A DNA stretch of 46,161 nucleotides from Fidelibacterota bacterium (GTDB taxonomy: Bacteria; Marinisomatota; Marinisomatia; SCGC-AAA003-L08; GCA-002719095), in the NCBI GenBank assembly GCA_002705575.1, contig PAHI01000009.1, forward strand, positions 1-46,161, given 5' to 3'. Of the stretch, positions 23,875 to 32,926 are shown piece by piece. The translations under genes were made by a program, and so were the position numbers. The notes beneath the pieces are model-generated. The model saw nothing but the letters and a program-made list of their open reading frames with translations. It had not been told where the DNA came from and made no database searches. How positions within the stretch are numbered: position 1 is the first letter of the stretch; each line of letters opens with the position of its first letter.

Positions 23875-24840
23875 ATGCAATTAAGCAGAGAAGAACTTTT
23901 AAGAGCCTATAAAGGCATGTGCGATATAAGAGAATTTGATGATGCAGTTCATTATGAATTCGCTGCAGATGCAATGCCTGGTTTTGTGCACTTATATGTT
24001 GGTGAAGAAGCGTCAGCTATGGGTATATGTATGCATCTTGACGAAAAAGATACAATAGCAAGTACACATAGAGGTCATGGTCATTGTATAGCTAAAGGTT
24101 GTGATATTACAGATATGATGAAAGAACTATACGGTAAAAAAGATGGTATATGTGGTGGCAAAGGTGGTTCAATGCATATAGCAGACCTATCGAAAGGTAT
24201 GCTTGGAGCAAATGGAATAGTTGGCGGAGGTCCTCCAATCGTTTTGGGGGCGGCGTTAACATACAAAACAAAGAAAACTGGCAATGTATCTGTTGGCTTT
24301 TTTGGAGATGGTGCTTCAAATCAAGGGTCAATATCAGAGTCAATGAATATGGCTACAGTTCTTAAACTTCCAGCAATATTTGTGTGTGAGGATAATGGAT
24401 ATGCAGAGTCAACAGCTAGGGAATATGCTGTAGGTGGAAGTATACTTGATAGAGGTAAGGCATTTGGACTTGACTCTCATGAAGTGGATGGAAATAATTT
24501 TTTTGAAGTCTATGAAATAGCAAAACATGTAATAAACAACGCTAGAGAAGGTAAAGGACCTGCTTTACTTCATATTAAAACAAGTAAAGTATACGGTCAT
24601 TTTGAAGGTGATGCTATTTCTTATAGAACTAAAGAAGAAAATGAAAAAATTAAAAATGATGAAGATCCATTAAAAATATTTAAGAAAAAAGTAATTGAAT
24701 CTGGATTACTAGAAATATCTCAATTAGAGGAATTAGAAAACGATGCAAAAGAGAGAGTAAAAATTGCTGTAGAAGAATCTAAAAAAGCTGAATTTCCTAG
24801 TGAAAAAGATTTATTAACTGATGTTTATATAAAATACTAA
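23875..24840 (+). CDS. acoA: Acetoin dehydrogenase-type E1 alpha subunit
   Basis: The 321-aa protein is a thiamine-diphosphate E1 alpha subunit. It has HRGHGHCIAKG near 62, GGKGGSMHIADLSKGMLGAN, the thiamine motif GDGASNQG through EDNGYAEST, and PALLHIKTSKVYGHFEGD. The partner gene encodes E1 beta and the third encodes a lipoyl-hydrolase protein, the layout of acetoin cleaving systems (acoABC). These split acetoin into acetaldehyde and acetyl-CoA in the cytoplasm. No E3 gene follows, so E3 must be shared. The promoter lies in the 76-bp gap shared with the tiny membrane protein gene. Confidence 0.8.
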   Translation: MQLSREELLRAYKGMCDIREFDDAVHYEFAADAMPGFVHLYVGEEASAMGICMHLDEKDTIASTHRGHGHCIAKGCDITDMMKELYGKKDGICGGKGGSMHIADLSKGMLGANGIVGGGPPIVLGAALTYKTKKTGNVSVGFFGDGASNQGSISESMNMATVLKLPAIFVCEDNGYAESTAREYAVGGSILDRGKAFGLDSHEVDGNNFFEVYEIAKHVINNAREGKGPALLHIKTSKVYGHFEGDAISYRTKEENEKIKNDEDPLKIFKKKVIESGLLEISQLEELENDAKERVKIAVEESKKAEFPSEKDLLTDVYIKY

Positions 24841-24851
24841 TAGGAGAAAAT

Positions 24852-25853
24852 ATGGCAATTAAATCTTATAAAGACGCTATAAATGAAGCACTTCTTCAAG
24901 AAATGAAAAAAGATGAAAATGTTGTAATAATGGGAGAAGATGTAGCCGGTGGCGCTGGAACAAATGGAGAGCAAGATGCCTGGGGTGGAGTGCTTGGAGT
25001 GACTAAAGGTTTATTAGCTCATTATGGAAGAGAAAGAATAATTGATACACCGATTACTGAGACAGCAATACTCGGCATGGCTTCAGGAGCTGCATTGACT
25101 GGTCTGCGTCCTGTAGCAGAATTAATGTTTGTGGATTTTATGGGAGTTTGCTTTGATCAAATACTTAATCAAACTGCTAAATTTAGATATATGTTCGGAG
25201 GTAAAGCTGTAACACCAGTAACAATAAGAACTATGTATGGAGGTGGTTTAAGAGCTGCTAGTCAACATAGTCAATGCTTATACCCTATGTTTACTCATGT
25301 ACCTGGAATTAAAGTAGTTGTACCTTCATGTGCTTATGATGCAAAAGGACTTCTAATACAATCTATAAGAGATGATGATCCTGTTATTTATATGGAGCAT
25401 AAAAATCTTTATGATGTAACTCAAGAAGTACCTGATGAGTCATATACTATCCCTTTTGGAGAAGCTAATTTTACTAGAGAAGGAAAAGATATAACTTTCA
25501 TTGGAATGGGGCAAACTGTTGGTATTTGTAATAAAGTTGCAGATCAACTTAAAAGTGAAGGTAAATCATCAATAGTTCTTGATTTAAGAACCTTATCACC
25601 GCTTGATGAAGACTCTGTTTTAGAAGCAGCAGAGGAAACTGGAAAGGTAGTTATTGTTGACGAGTCATATCCAAGATGTAATATTGCAACAGATCTATCA
25701 GCACTAATTTGTCAGCAAGCATTTTCTTCATTGAAGGCTCCAATAAAAATGGTCACTCCTCCACATACTCCAGTTCCTTTTTCTCCTCCTTTAGAAGATT
25801 TATATCTGCCTAGTGAAGAGAAAGTATTAAAAGCAGCCAAAGAAATACTTTAA
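24852..25853 (+). CDS. acoB: Acetoin dehydrogenase-type E1 beta subunit
   Basis: The 333-aa protein is the transketolase-like E1 beta partner. It contains YKDAINEALLQEM, VIMGEDVAGGAG with the Glu that activates thiamine, DTPITETAILGMASGAAL, VTIRTMYGGGLRAASQHSQ and VVIVDESYPRCNIATD. A clear ribosome site (TAGGAGAAAATATG) lies in the 11-bp gap after acoA. It forms the active site with E1 alpha and hands the acyl group to the lipoyl domain of the next gene's product. Confidence 0.85.
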   Translation: MAIKSYKDAINEALLQEMKKDENVVIMGEDVAGGAGTNGEQDAWGGVLGVTKGLLAHYGRERIIDTPITETAILGMASGAALTGLRPVAELMFVDFMGVCFDQILNQTAKFRYMFGGKAVTPVTIRTMYGGGLRAASQHSQCLYPMFTHVPGIKVVVPSCAYDAKGLLIQSIRDDDPVIYMEHKNLYDVTQEVPDESYTIPFGEANFTREGKDITFIGMGQTVGICNKVADQLKSEGKSSIVLDLRTLSPLDEDSVLEAAEETGKVVIVDESYPRCNIATDLSALICQQAFSSLKAPIKMVTPPHTPVPFSPPLEDLYLPSEEKVLKAAKEIL

Positions 25854-25858
25854 ACTAA

Positions 25859-26974
25859 ATGTCTAACACTCTTAAAGCCATAACTATGCCTAAGTGGGGC
25901 CTTGCCATGAAGGAAGGTGCTATTTTACAATGGTTAAAAAATGATGGTGATGAAGTTAAAAAAGCTGAAATACTTGTTGAAATTGAAACAGATAAAGTTG
26001 TTAATGAAATGGAGTCGCCAGAAGATGGAAAGCTTTTAAAAAAATGTATAGATACTGATGTTAGAGTTCCTGTAGGATCATTAATTGCTGTATATGGCTC
26101 TGGCACTGAAAGTGATGAAGAGATAGCTGAATTTGTATCTGAATTTAATAAAAATTTTGTTGTAGAAGATGATGAGGATTCTAATGACTCGAATAACTTT
26201 GAAAAAATAGAAATTGATAACTTTGAAATAAATTTCAGTAAGATAAGTGCTGAAAAAGATAAAAATATTTTGTTTATTCATGGATTTGGAGGAGATCTAA
26301 ATAATTGGATGTTTAACCAAGAAGACTTATCAAATGATTTTAATACTTATGCTATTGATTTACCAGGTCATGGTAAATCTTCAAAAAATGTTGAGGATGG
26401 ATCGTTGAATTCTATGGCCAATTTAGTAAATAATTTTTGTAAAAAAAATAATTTAAATAAAATAATTTTAGTTGGCCACTCATATGGAGCAGGTATATGC
26501 ATACAAACAGCGTATAATTTTAAGGACTTAGTTGACTCAATAATTTTGATCAGTCCAATAGGATTAGGTGAAGAAATAGACTCAAGTTATTTAGAAAATT
26601 TTATTAAGTCAGAATCAAGAAAAGAATTAAAACCAGTTTTAGAAAAATTGTATTTTAATAAAGATGTTATTACTCGTGATATGGTCAATGAAGTTCTTAA
26701 TTTTAAAAGAATTGATGGAGTTGAAGTATCTCTACAAAATATGAAAAAAGAAATAGTTGATAATGAAAAACAAAAAAATAACCTAAAGGATCAATTAAAT
26801 TCCTTAAATATACCAACAAATATTATATGGGGTAAAAACGACTCTATAATTCCATCAAAACATTTAGAAAATTTAAATGAAAATATTAAAGTAAATGTTT
26901 TTGATGATTGTGGGCACATGGCTCATACTGAAGAGTCATCTAAAGTTAATGAAATAATAAAAAATATAAAATAA
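25859..26974 (+). CDS. acoC: Acetoin dehydrogenase-type E2: lipoyl domain fused to alpha/beta hydrolase
   Basis: The 371-aa protein begins with a lipoyl domain (1-80) with Lys46 in EIETDKVVNEMESPEDG. An alpha/beta hydrolase domain follows from about 130: ILFIHGFGGDLNNW, the nucleophile elbow GHSYGAG, the acid in WGKNDSIIP and the final His in CGHMAHTEE. Classical E2 catalytic and E3-binding domains are absent. This build and length match AcoC of acetoin dehydrogenases in Pseudomonas and Cupriavidus. The gene starts 5 bp after acoB and ends at a strong terminator. Confidence 0.8.
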   Translation: MSNTLKAITMPKWGLAMKEGAILQWLKNDGDEVKKAEILVEIETDKVVNEMESPEDGKLLKKCIDTDVRVPVGSLIAVYGSGTESDEEIAEFVSEFNKNFVVEDDEDSNDSNNFEKIEIDNFEINFSKISAEKDKNILFIHGFGGDLNNWMFNQEDLSNDFNTYAIDLPGHGKSSKNVEDGSLNSMANLVNNFCKKNNLNKIILVGHSYGAGICIQTAYNFKDLVDSIILISPIGLGEEIDSSYLENFIKSESRKELKPVLEKLYFNKDVITRDMVNEVLNFKRIDGVEVSLQNMKKEIVDNEKQKNNLKDQLNSLNIPTNIIWGKNDSIIPSKHLENLNENIKVNVFDDCGHMAHTEESSKVNEIIKNIK

Positions 26975-26975
26975 A

Positions 26976-26993
26976 GCGGGCTATAAAGCCCGC
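26976..26993. terminator. Hairpin terminator after acoC
   Basis: GCGGGCT-ATAA-AGCCCGC is a perfect 7-bp GC-rich stem with a tetraloop, 2 bp after the acoC stop. It lies between convergent genes and may serve both. The T tract is weak (ATTAATTAA). Confidence 0.7.
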
Positions 26994-26998
26994 ATTAA

Positions 26999-27367
26999 TT
27001 AACTTCTACTATAAATATAAAATCCTATAGCAAACAAAGCAGTTAAAACCACATTAACATATGGTGTAGGTCCGGCTATAGCTCCTGTCAATATGTGAAA
27101 CAAAATTATTGCTGTAAAGAATAGTCCTCCAAGAGCAAATAACATACCAATAGATTTAATACTGTCTCCAGCAATATCTGGAAATCTCCAACTCCAAATG
27201 CCATTGACTAACAAAACGACACCAACAAATTGTCCGAATGTAATTAAATCAGGCGTAGACTCCCAACCAGTACCTTGTGAAATCCATATAGATCCTAAAA
27301 AAAGTGATCCTAAGCCATTTATAATTAGGACAATACCTTGTGCTTTAAAAATTAAATTTAGATTCAT
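26999..27367 (-). CDS. Four-helix membrane protein of unknown function
   Basis: The 122-aa protein has about four hydrophobic segments: GIVLIINGLGSLFLGSIWI, FGQFVGVVLLVNGIW, IGMLFALGGLFFTAII and VNVVLTALFAIGFYIY. The ATG follows a GAGG ribosome site. I do not recognise the family. It is a lone gene on its strand, between the acoC terminator and the isomerase gene. Confidence 0.65.
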   Translation of the reverse strand: MNLNLIFKAQGIVLIINGLGSLFLGSIWISQGTGWESTPDLITFGQFVGVVLLVNGIWSWRFPDIAGDSIKSIGMLFALGGLFFTAIILFHILTGAIAGPTPYVNVVLTALFAIGFYIYSRS

Positions 27368-27458
27368 AATTATACCTCAATAATTAGATTGCTAAATTAT
27401 ATCTATAGATTCTGTAAAACGACTAATTGAAGCAGATTAAGACTAATTATATTTAATA

Positions 27459-28055
27459 CTATTTATTATTGATCCACTTAATACAATCTTCTAATCTATC
27501 ATCACCCCAAAAAACTTCGCGCGCATAAATAAATGTTGGACTGCCAAAAACTCCATTTTTATATGCTTTTTTGGTATTTTCTAAATAATGATCATTAATT
27601 CTAGGTGACATAGCTTTACTTAGAGTATCTTCTTTATTTAAATTTAATTCTTTAAGAATTTCTGTAAGGTTGGGCTCTGTTGCAGGCTCTTTTCCTTCCT
27701 GAAACCATCTTTTATATGTAAGAGTTACATAATCCACTCCCCAACCCTCTTCCATTCCAAGAATTGCCAGTTGGTTAGCTAAATCAAATTCTTTTAAAGG
27801 ATAAGGTGCTGGTACCTTGGCAAAAAATCCATAAAATTTTGCCCTTCTTTCAATATCTCTCCACATATAATCTGACTTAATTTTTTTTGATGGTGGCGTA
27901 AAAGGAATATTATCCATGTCCATCATAATCTTTCTAACATTAAAAGGGTACCAATTGAACTTGATATTATCTTTTTTAGAAACATCAGCCAATCTATTAA
28001 CAGATAGATAAGTGTAAGTACTTCCAATTGAAAACCAAAAATCTATTTCTCTCAT
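27459..28055 (-). CDS. 2-hydroxychromene-2-carboxylate isomerase-like protein (DsbA/kappa-GST fold)
   Basis: The 198-aa protein has the HCCA-isomerase layout. The N-terminal DFWFSIGSTYTYLSVNRL has Ser in place of the DsbA active cysteines, NWYPFNVRKI follows, and GVFGSPTFIYAREVFWGDDRL near the end is the cis-Pro loop plus the family tail. Known members isomerise a naphthalene intermediate using glutathione; many relatives act on unknown substrates. No aromatic-degradation genes adjoin it, so the natural substrate is open. Confidence 0.8.
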   Translation of the reverse strand: MREIDFWFSIGSTYTYLSVNRLADVSKKDNIKFNWYPFNVRKIMMDMDNIPFTPPSKKIKSDYMWRDIERRAKFYGFFAKVPAPYPLKEFDLANQLAILGMEEGWGVDYVTLTYKRWFQEGKEPATEPNLTEILKELNLNKEDTLSKAMSPRINDHYLENTKKAYKNGVFGSPTFIYAREVFWGDDRLEDCIKWINNK

Positions 28056-28146
28056 AAATTATTAATATATTATATATATAATAATTGTAACAATTTATTC
28101 ATTATTAGAAAATAAAACCAATTATTACAAGGAAGCTCTAATAAAT

Positions 28147-29310
28147 ATGCAATCTGAATTTAAAAATGAAATACTTACATGTTTTGGTGGGGCATTTTTA
28201 ATTATGTTTATGATTGGTATTTATTTTGTTTACCTTCCTTGGAATATGGAAAGGTTAAATATTTCAGAAACTCAACTTGGTATTTCTATTTGTGCTTTTG
28301 GTTTTGCAAATCTTTTTGCAAATCAGTTCGGAGCAAGAATAATGGTACCAAAAATTGGCACATCTAACACAATAATAATAGGAACATTAATCTTCTCTTA
28401 CCTCCCAATGATAATTGCAAGTGCTCCAAATTATTTTTATTTTACATTATTTTTTATCCCAATGGGAATAGGTGCTGGTTTAATTTTTCCTGTTTTAAAT
28501 TCTCAAATGGCAATAATCGAACAAAAAACTAAGAAAATACTCATACCTTTTACACAAGCATGTTTTTCTGCAGGTTCCTTATGTGGCGCTTTAGGTGCAG
28601 CTTTTTTTATAAAATTAATTCCAGATCCAAGAGTTACTTTTTTTATAGTTGGAACTTTGTTTTTTATATACACAACTTGCTTTTACTTCTTTGGTCTCAA
28701 TAAAAAACATGAAATGGATGAAAAAATAGAAAATTTTAAATTACCAGAAAAGAATATTCTAATATATGGATTTTTATTAATGATGAACTTTGCAACTTTA
28801 GGAATTATAATTGATTGGTCTCCAGTATGGTTAACAAAAGATTTAGGTGCGCCATTATTTCTAGGCGGTTTAATTATTATCTTTTTTAATGGAGGAGAAA
28901 TATTTGCAAGAGTGGCTGCAAGTAAATTAATTAATAAGTTTGGTGATATAATTGTTGGAAGTTACTTTAGTATAATATCTTGTACGATTTTATTTTTGTC
29001 TATTATGACCTCAAATCTATATATGATTTTATTTGGAATCATAATATTTGGCTTTGGTACAGCAAATTTTGTAGCTGTAGTTCTAAGACAGGCAATTAGT
29101 GAAACAAAAGAGTCTATAAGCCTTACAGTCTCAAATTTATTAACATTAGGCTTTGCGGGTTTTATTTTCGGTCCAGCAATAGTTGGATATTTGGCAGAAT
29201 TAATAAATCTAACATTTAATATGTATTTGTTATCAGTAATTTGGGCTTTTAATGGTTTAGCACTTTTATATTTGATCAATAAAAATAAATTAAAAAAACT
29301 TAATTTATGA
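28147..29310 (+). CDS. Major facilitator superfamily transporter
   Basis: The 387-aa protein has about twelve hydrophobic segments in two six-helix halves with a charged central loop near residue 195 (FGLNKKHEMDEKIENF). YVYLP-type first helix, ISICAFGFANLFANQFGARI in the helix 2-3 region and a final YLLSVIWAFNGLALLYLI helix fit an MFS carrier. The substrate is unknown. It is followed after 15 bp by tRNA-Thr. Confidence 0.85.
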   Translation: MQSEFKNEILTCFGGAFLIMFMIGIYFVYLPWNMERLNISETQLGISICAFGFANLFANQFGARIMVPKIGTSNTIIIGTLIFSYLPMIIASAPNYFYFTLFFIPMGIGAGLIFPVLNSQMAIIEQKTKKILIPFTQACFSAGSLCGALGAAFFIKLIPDPRVTFFIVGTLFFIYTTCFYFFGLNKKHEMDEKIENFKLPEKNILIYGFLLMMNFATLGIIIDWSPVWLTKDLGAPLFLGGLIIIFFNGGEIFARVAASKLINKFGDIIVGSYFSIISCTILFLSIMTSNLYMILFGIIIFGFGTANFVAVVLRQAISETKESISLTVSNLLTLGFAGFIFGPAIVGYLAELINLTFNMYLLSVIWAFNGLALLYLINKNKLKKLNL

Positions 29311-29325
29311 TATTGTATTTTTTAA

Positions 29326-29400
29326 GCCGCAGTAACTCAGGGGTAGAGTAACTCATTGGTAATGAGTAAGCCGGCAGTTCGAATCTGCCCTGTGGCACCA
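29326..29400 (+). tRNA. tRNA-Thr (anticodon GGT)
   Basis: The 75-nt sequence starts GCCGCAGTAACTCAGGGG and ends CTGTGGCACCA with CCA encoded. The acceptor stem GCCGCAG/CTGTGGC includes one G-U pair. The anticodon arm ACTCATTGGTAATGAGT gives anticodon GGT, and the T arm has GGCAGTTCGAATCTGCC. Confidence 0.95.
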
Positions 29401-29406
29401 TTTTTA

Positions 29407-29793
29407 ATGAAATACATAATTATATTACTTATTTTTTTTATAAACATAGAAATAATGGCAAAACAAATATCAGAATTAAGTTGGAAAAAGAGATTACTTG
29501 TTGTCTCTTATGAAAAAAAAGAAGATCGAATATTTATAAAAACTAAAAAATTTATATCTAATAACAAATGTGAAATTGAGGACAGAAACTTAGAAATAAT
29601 TTTTTATGAAAAATTTGAAAATAAAAATTATTCAAAACCAGAATTTATTAATAATAAATATGGTATCTGGTTAATTGGATATGATGGAATGATTAAAGAT
29701 TCTAGCTTTGATGATAAAATTTTTTTAAGATTATTTGCTTTAATAGACTCAATGCCGATGAGAAAAGATGAGATGATTAACGATAAATGTTAA
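29407..29793 (+). CDS. DUF4174 exported protein
   Basis: The start is the ATG at 29407, just after the tRNA; an earlier in-frame ATG lies inside the tRNA and is rejected. The 128-aa product begins with a signal-like helix (KYIIILLIFFINIEIMA). The remainder follows DUF4174: SWKKRLLVVSYEKKEDR, EIEDRNLEIIFYE, YGIWLIGYDGMIKDS and the closing LFALIDSMPMRKDEM. The family is uncharacterised but has a thioredoxin-like look. It is probably periplasmic. It overlaps the convergent glcB by 4 bp. Confidence 0.8.
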   Translation: MKYIIILLIFFINIEIMAKQISELSWKKRLLVVSYEKKEDRIFIKTKKFISNNKCEIEDRNLEIIFYEKFENKNYSKPEFINNKYGIWLIGYDGMIKDSSFDDKIFLRLFALIDSMPMRKDEMINDKC

Positions 29794-31949
29794 ATTTTAT
29801 TTTGTGATTTAAATTCTAATCTTCTTTTATGTAATATAGGTTCGGTATAACCTGATGGTTGATTAATTCCATCAAATACAAGCTCTTTTGCTGCTTCAAA
29901 AGCAATTGTGTTGTAGTTAGGTGACATTGGTATATATTTTTTATCACCAATATTCTGTTTATCAACGACAGCAGCCATTTTTTTTAAGGCATTCAAAGCT
30001 TGATCTTTGGTTATAAGACCGCTTGCTATCCAATTAACAATTGCTTGTGAAGATATACGGCAAGTAGCTCTATCTTCCATTAAGCCAATATTATTTATAT
30101 CTGGTACTTTAGAACAACCAATTCCTTGATCAATCCATCTAACTACATATCCTAAAATTCCTTGAGCATTATTTTCTATTTCTTTGTTAATTTCTTCTTC
30201 AGATAAATTTTTCTTATTTAATAAAGGTAATGTAAGTAAATCATTTAATGTACCTCTTTTGCCTTTAGCTCTAATTTTATCTTGAATATCAAAAACATTT
30301 ACATAATGATAATGCATTGCATGAAGAGTGGCTGCAGTAGGACTAGGTACCCATGAACAATTTGCACCTGCTTTTGGATGTGAAATTTTTTGCTCAACCA
30401 TTTCCAACATTAGATCGGGCATAGCCCACATTCCCTTACCAATTTGTGCTTTTCCTTTTAATCCGCACTCTAATCCAATATCTACATTTCGATCCTCATA
30501 TGATTTTATCCAAGCAGCATTTTTCATATCTGCCTTTGTTATAAATGATCCAGCTTGGGTTGAAGTATGTATTTCATCACCTGTTCTATCAAGAAATCCT
30601 GTATTTATAAAAGCTAACCTAGATTTTGCTGCCCTTATACATTCTTTTAAATTAATACTTGTTCTTCTTTCTTCATCCATAATACCTACTTTAATTGTAT
30701 TATTGGGTAAATTTAAGATTTCTTCTATGCGCTTAAAAAGATTTACTGTAAATTCAACTTCTTTCGGTCCATGCATTTTTGGTTTGACGATATAAATAGA
30801 ATTATAAATGGAATTTTGATTAGATGTCTTTTTTAAATCATGAATGGCAATTAAAGCAGTGATTACTCCATCCATAATACCTTCGCCAATTTCAATATTA
30901 TCTTTATTTAATATTACAGGAGTTGTCATCAAATGACCTACATTTCTAACTAGCATTAATGATCTTCCCTTAAGTATTTTATCTTCTCCATTTAAAGTTT
31001 TAATTTTAATATCTTGATTTAAAACTCTTGTTATTTTTTTGTTATTTTTTGTAAATTTTGACTCTAAATTACCTTTCATTAACCCTAACAAATTTTCATA
31101 AGCTAAAACTTTGTCATTTGCATCTACTGTAGCTACACTATCCTCACAATCTAAAATGGAAGAAATAGCTGATTCTAAAACAATGTCAGAAATTCCAGCT
31201 GGGTCAGTCTTTCCAATAACATTATTTCTATTGATAAGAATACGACAATGCAAATTATTAATAATTAATATTAATTCACTTAATTGATTTTCAACGTTCA
31301 AACGAATACCTGCAATTTGATTTTCATCTACAAGTGTTGTTGTTTTATTAGTAGAAAGATCAAAATTAATTTTGTTATTAATATAATTAATACTTGATAC
31401 TTGATTCCATGAAGATAATTTTAATGGTACAATTTTATCTAAATGATCTTTTGCAAATTTTATAACTCTATCTCCTCTTTTTATGTCATACTCTTTTGTA
31501 GTTGGCAAATCTCCCAAGACATTTGTTCCATATATTGAGTCATAGAAACTTCCCCATCTTGCATTAATTGCATTCAATGAATACCTAGCGTTTGTTATAG
31601 GAACTACTAACTGAGGACCGCATATACTAGCTATTTCAGGATCAACATTTTTTGTATCAATTTTGAAATCATCTCCTTCTTCAATCAAATAATCAATGTC
31701 TAAAAGAAATTTCTTATATTCTGTAATATTTATCTCTTTTCCTTTATTATTTTTATACCACTCATTTAATTTTGATTGTAATTCTGATCTTTTATTTATT
31801 AGACTCTTATTTATTGGATCTAATTCATCAACAATATTTGAAAAATCATTCCAAAATTTATCAATATCTAAATTTGTTTCAGGTATTACTTTTTCATTAA
31901 CGAAATTATATAATTTTTCATCAATAGTAAGATTGTTTTTCTTAATCAT
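29790..31949 (-). CDS. glcB: Malate synthase G
   Basis: The 719-aa length is that of the G isoform. It condenses glyoxylate with acetyl-CoA to malate in the cytoplasm. Signatures include NARWGSFYDSIYGTN, ESAISSILDCEDSVATVDA, HGPKEVEF, VGIMDEERRTSINLKECI with the catalytic base region, FINTGFLDRTGDEIHTS, GANCSWVPSPTAATLHAMHY and MEDRATCRISSQAIVNW. The upstream gap is short and holds no recognisable riboswitch. Glyoxylate would come from glycolate or from isocitrate lyase, neither seen here. Confidence 0.97.
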   Translation of the reverse strand: MIKKNNLTIDEKLYNFVNEKVIPETNLDIDKFWNDFSNIVDELDPINKSLINKRSELQSKLNEWYKNNKGKEINITEYKKFLLDIDYLIEEGDDFKIDTKNVDPEIASICGPQLVVPITNARYSLNAINARWGSFYDSIYGTNVLGDLPTTKEYDIKRGDRVIKFAKDHLDKIVPLKLSSWNQVSSINYINNKINFDLSTNKTTTLVDENQIAGIRLNVENQLSELILIINNLHCRILINRNNVIGKTDPAGISDIVLESAISSILDCEDSVATVDANDKVLAYENLLGLMKGNLESKFTKNNKKITRVLNQDIKIKTLNGEDKILKGRSLMLVRNVGHLMTTPVILNKDNIEIGEGIMDGVITALIAIHDLKKTSNQNSIYNSIYIVKPKMHGPKEVEFTVNLFKRIEEILNLPNNTIKVGIMDEERRTSINLKECIRAAKSRLAFINTGFLDRTGDEIHTSTQAGSFITKADMKNAAWIKSYEDRNVDIGLECGLKGKAQIGKGMWAMPDLMLEMVEQKISHPKAGANCSWVPSPTAATLHAMHYHYVNVFDIQDKIRAKGKRGTLNDLLTLPLLNKKNLSEEEINKEIENNAQGILGYVVRWIDQGIGCSKVPDINNIGLMEDRATCRISSQAIVNWIASGLITKDQALNALKKMAAVVDKQNIGDKKYIPMSPNYNTIAFEAAKELVFDGINQPSGYTEPILHKRRLEFKSQNKI

Positions 31950-31987
31950 AAAAAAATATAATTAAGTCTCTATATTACTTTAAATTT

Positions 31988-32015
31988 AAATAGCACTCTA
32001 AAATGAGTGCTATTT
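31988..32015 (-). terminator. Terminator after the 133-aa membrane protein gene
   Basis: AAATAGCACTC pairs perfectly with GAGTGCTATTT around a 6-nt loop. It lies 10 bp after the stop at 32025 and is followed on the minus strand by TTTAAATTTAAAG. It separates that gene from glcB. Confidence 0.65.
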
Positions 32016-32024
32016 ATACAAATT

Positions 32025-32426
32025 TTATAATGTAAAATATCTTATAATGATTACTATCATTGGTATTAGTGGTCTAATTGCATGCTTTATAGGCCAATCA
32101 TTGCCATCAAAACTCTCAAATATTTTAAGTGCTGTTAGTAAGTTATAAGTGAATGCTAAAACTGTAAAAATAAACATAGCACCTAATATTTCATCTGCAG
32201 ATGTGAAACCTCCTAATTGAAATAATGCTGCTATTAACATCAAAACAATTCCAATCATTAAAAAGCCAAGGGGTCTTCCCATAAATCTAGCTTCAATAGA
32301 CTCAAATCCTAAACTATTTTTGGCAAAATTTTTATTAAATGCAAAACTTAGACCAAAAAAACCACCAAATAAAATTAGAAAAACATGGCAAATAAAAGGA
32401 ATCATTCCTCCTGCTGTCTCAATCAT
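32025..32426 (-). CDS. Four-helix membrane protein of unknown function
   Basis: The 133-aa protein has about four hydrophobic segments (PFICHVFLILFGGFFGLSFAF, GFLMIGIVLMLIAALFQLGG, LGAMFIFTVLAFTYNLLTAL, PLIPMIVIIIRYF). I do not recognise the family. A ribosome-like AAAGGACAG precedes the ATG. It is followed by a hairpin terminator. Confidence 0.65.
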   Translation of the reverse strand: MIETAGGMIPFICHVFLILFGGFFGLSFAFNKNFAKNSLGFESIEARFMGRPLGFLMIGIVLMLIAALFQLGGFTSADEILGAMFIFTVLAFTYNLLTALKIFESFDGNDWPIKHAIRPLIPMIVIIIRYFTL

Positions 32427-32491
32427 ACTGTCCTTTCTAAATAACTTTTTTTATCATCTATTTAAATGATTCTATAAAATATAATATAAAA

Positions 32492-32890
32492 TTAGATTTT
32501 TCTAAAATTTTTTATAATTAAAATTAATGTAAAAGTAGTTATTATTGAAAAAATAATGGCATTGTTTGAAATTGTATTTATATCAGTTTCTCCTGGACTG
32601 TCAGTTACAACATATCTCCAAAAGTTAATTGATGTAGCTATTTGAAAGGCAAATATACATATAAAAAAAGGCAATTGTTTTTCTATATTTCTAAATAAAA
32701 CCAAAATTAAACTTATAACAAATGTAATAAAAATAATTCCAATTATTTCAGATAAACCAGCTATAGCATGATTAAAAAAGCCAAGATTAGCTAATGCAAA
32801 TTCGTCAGTAAAAACAAGAAGTTGGATTGAATAATAAGTGAAGAAAAATATATTCATAATGATAATTAATATGTCTATTTTTTTGTTCAT
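32492..32890 (-). CDS. Four-helix membrane protein of unknown function
   Basis: From the ATG at 32890 the product is 132 aa; an ATG 18 bp upstream adds six residues and cannot be excluded. Four hydrophobic segments are seen, with GFFNHAIAGLSEIIGIIFI and FFICIFAFQIATSINFWRYV in the middle and RKI at the end. I do not recognise it. It diverges from the GST gene and the gap to that gene is only 36 bp. Confidence 0.6.
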   Translation of the reverse strand: MNKKIDILIIIMNIFFFTYYSIQLLVFTDEFALANLGFFNHAIAGLSEIIGIIFITFVISLILVLFRNIEKQLPFFICIFAFQIATSINFWRYVVTDSPGETDINTISNNAIIFSIITTFTLILIIKNFRKI

Positions 32891-32926
32891 TTTTATATAT
32901 GATATCATTTATTAAATATTGGTTAC

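Noticed and set aside
29356..29406. Longer start for the DUF4174 gene
   Set aside because: This upstream part lies within tRNA-Thr; the ATG at 29407 gives a proper signal peptide.
30328..30795. A 155-codon open frame opposite malate synthase
   Set aside because: It is antisense to a strongly conserved gene, has no family signature or ribosome site, and its length fits chance in AT-rich coding DNA.
31950..32024. A glycine riboswitch upstream of malate synthase, known in marine alphaproteobacteria
   Set aside because: The gap is too short and holds only a terminator hairpin for the upstream gene; no glycine aptamer core is visible.
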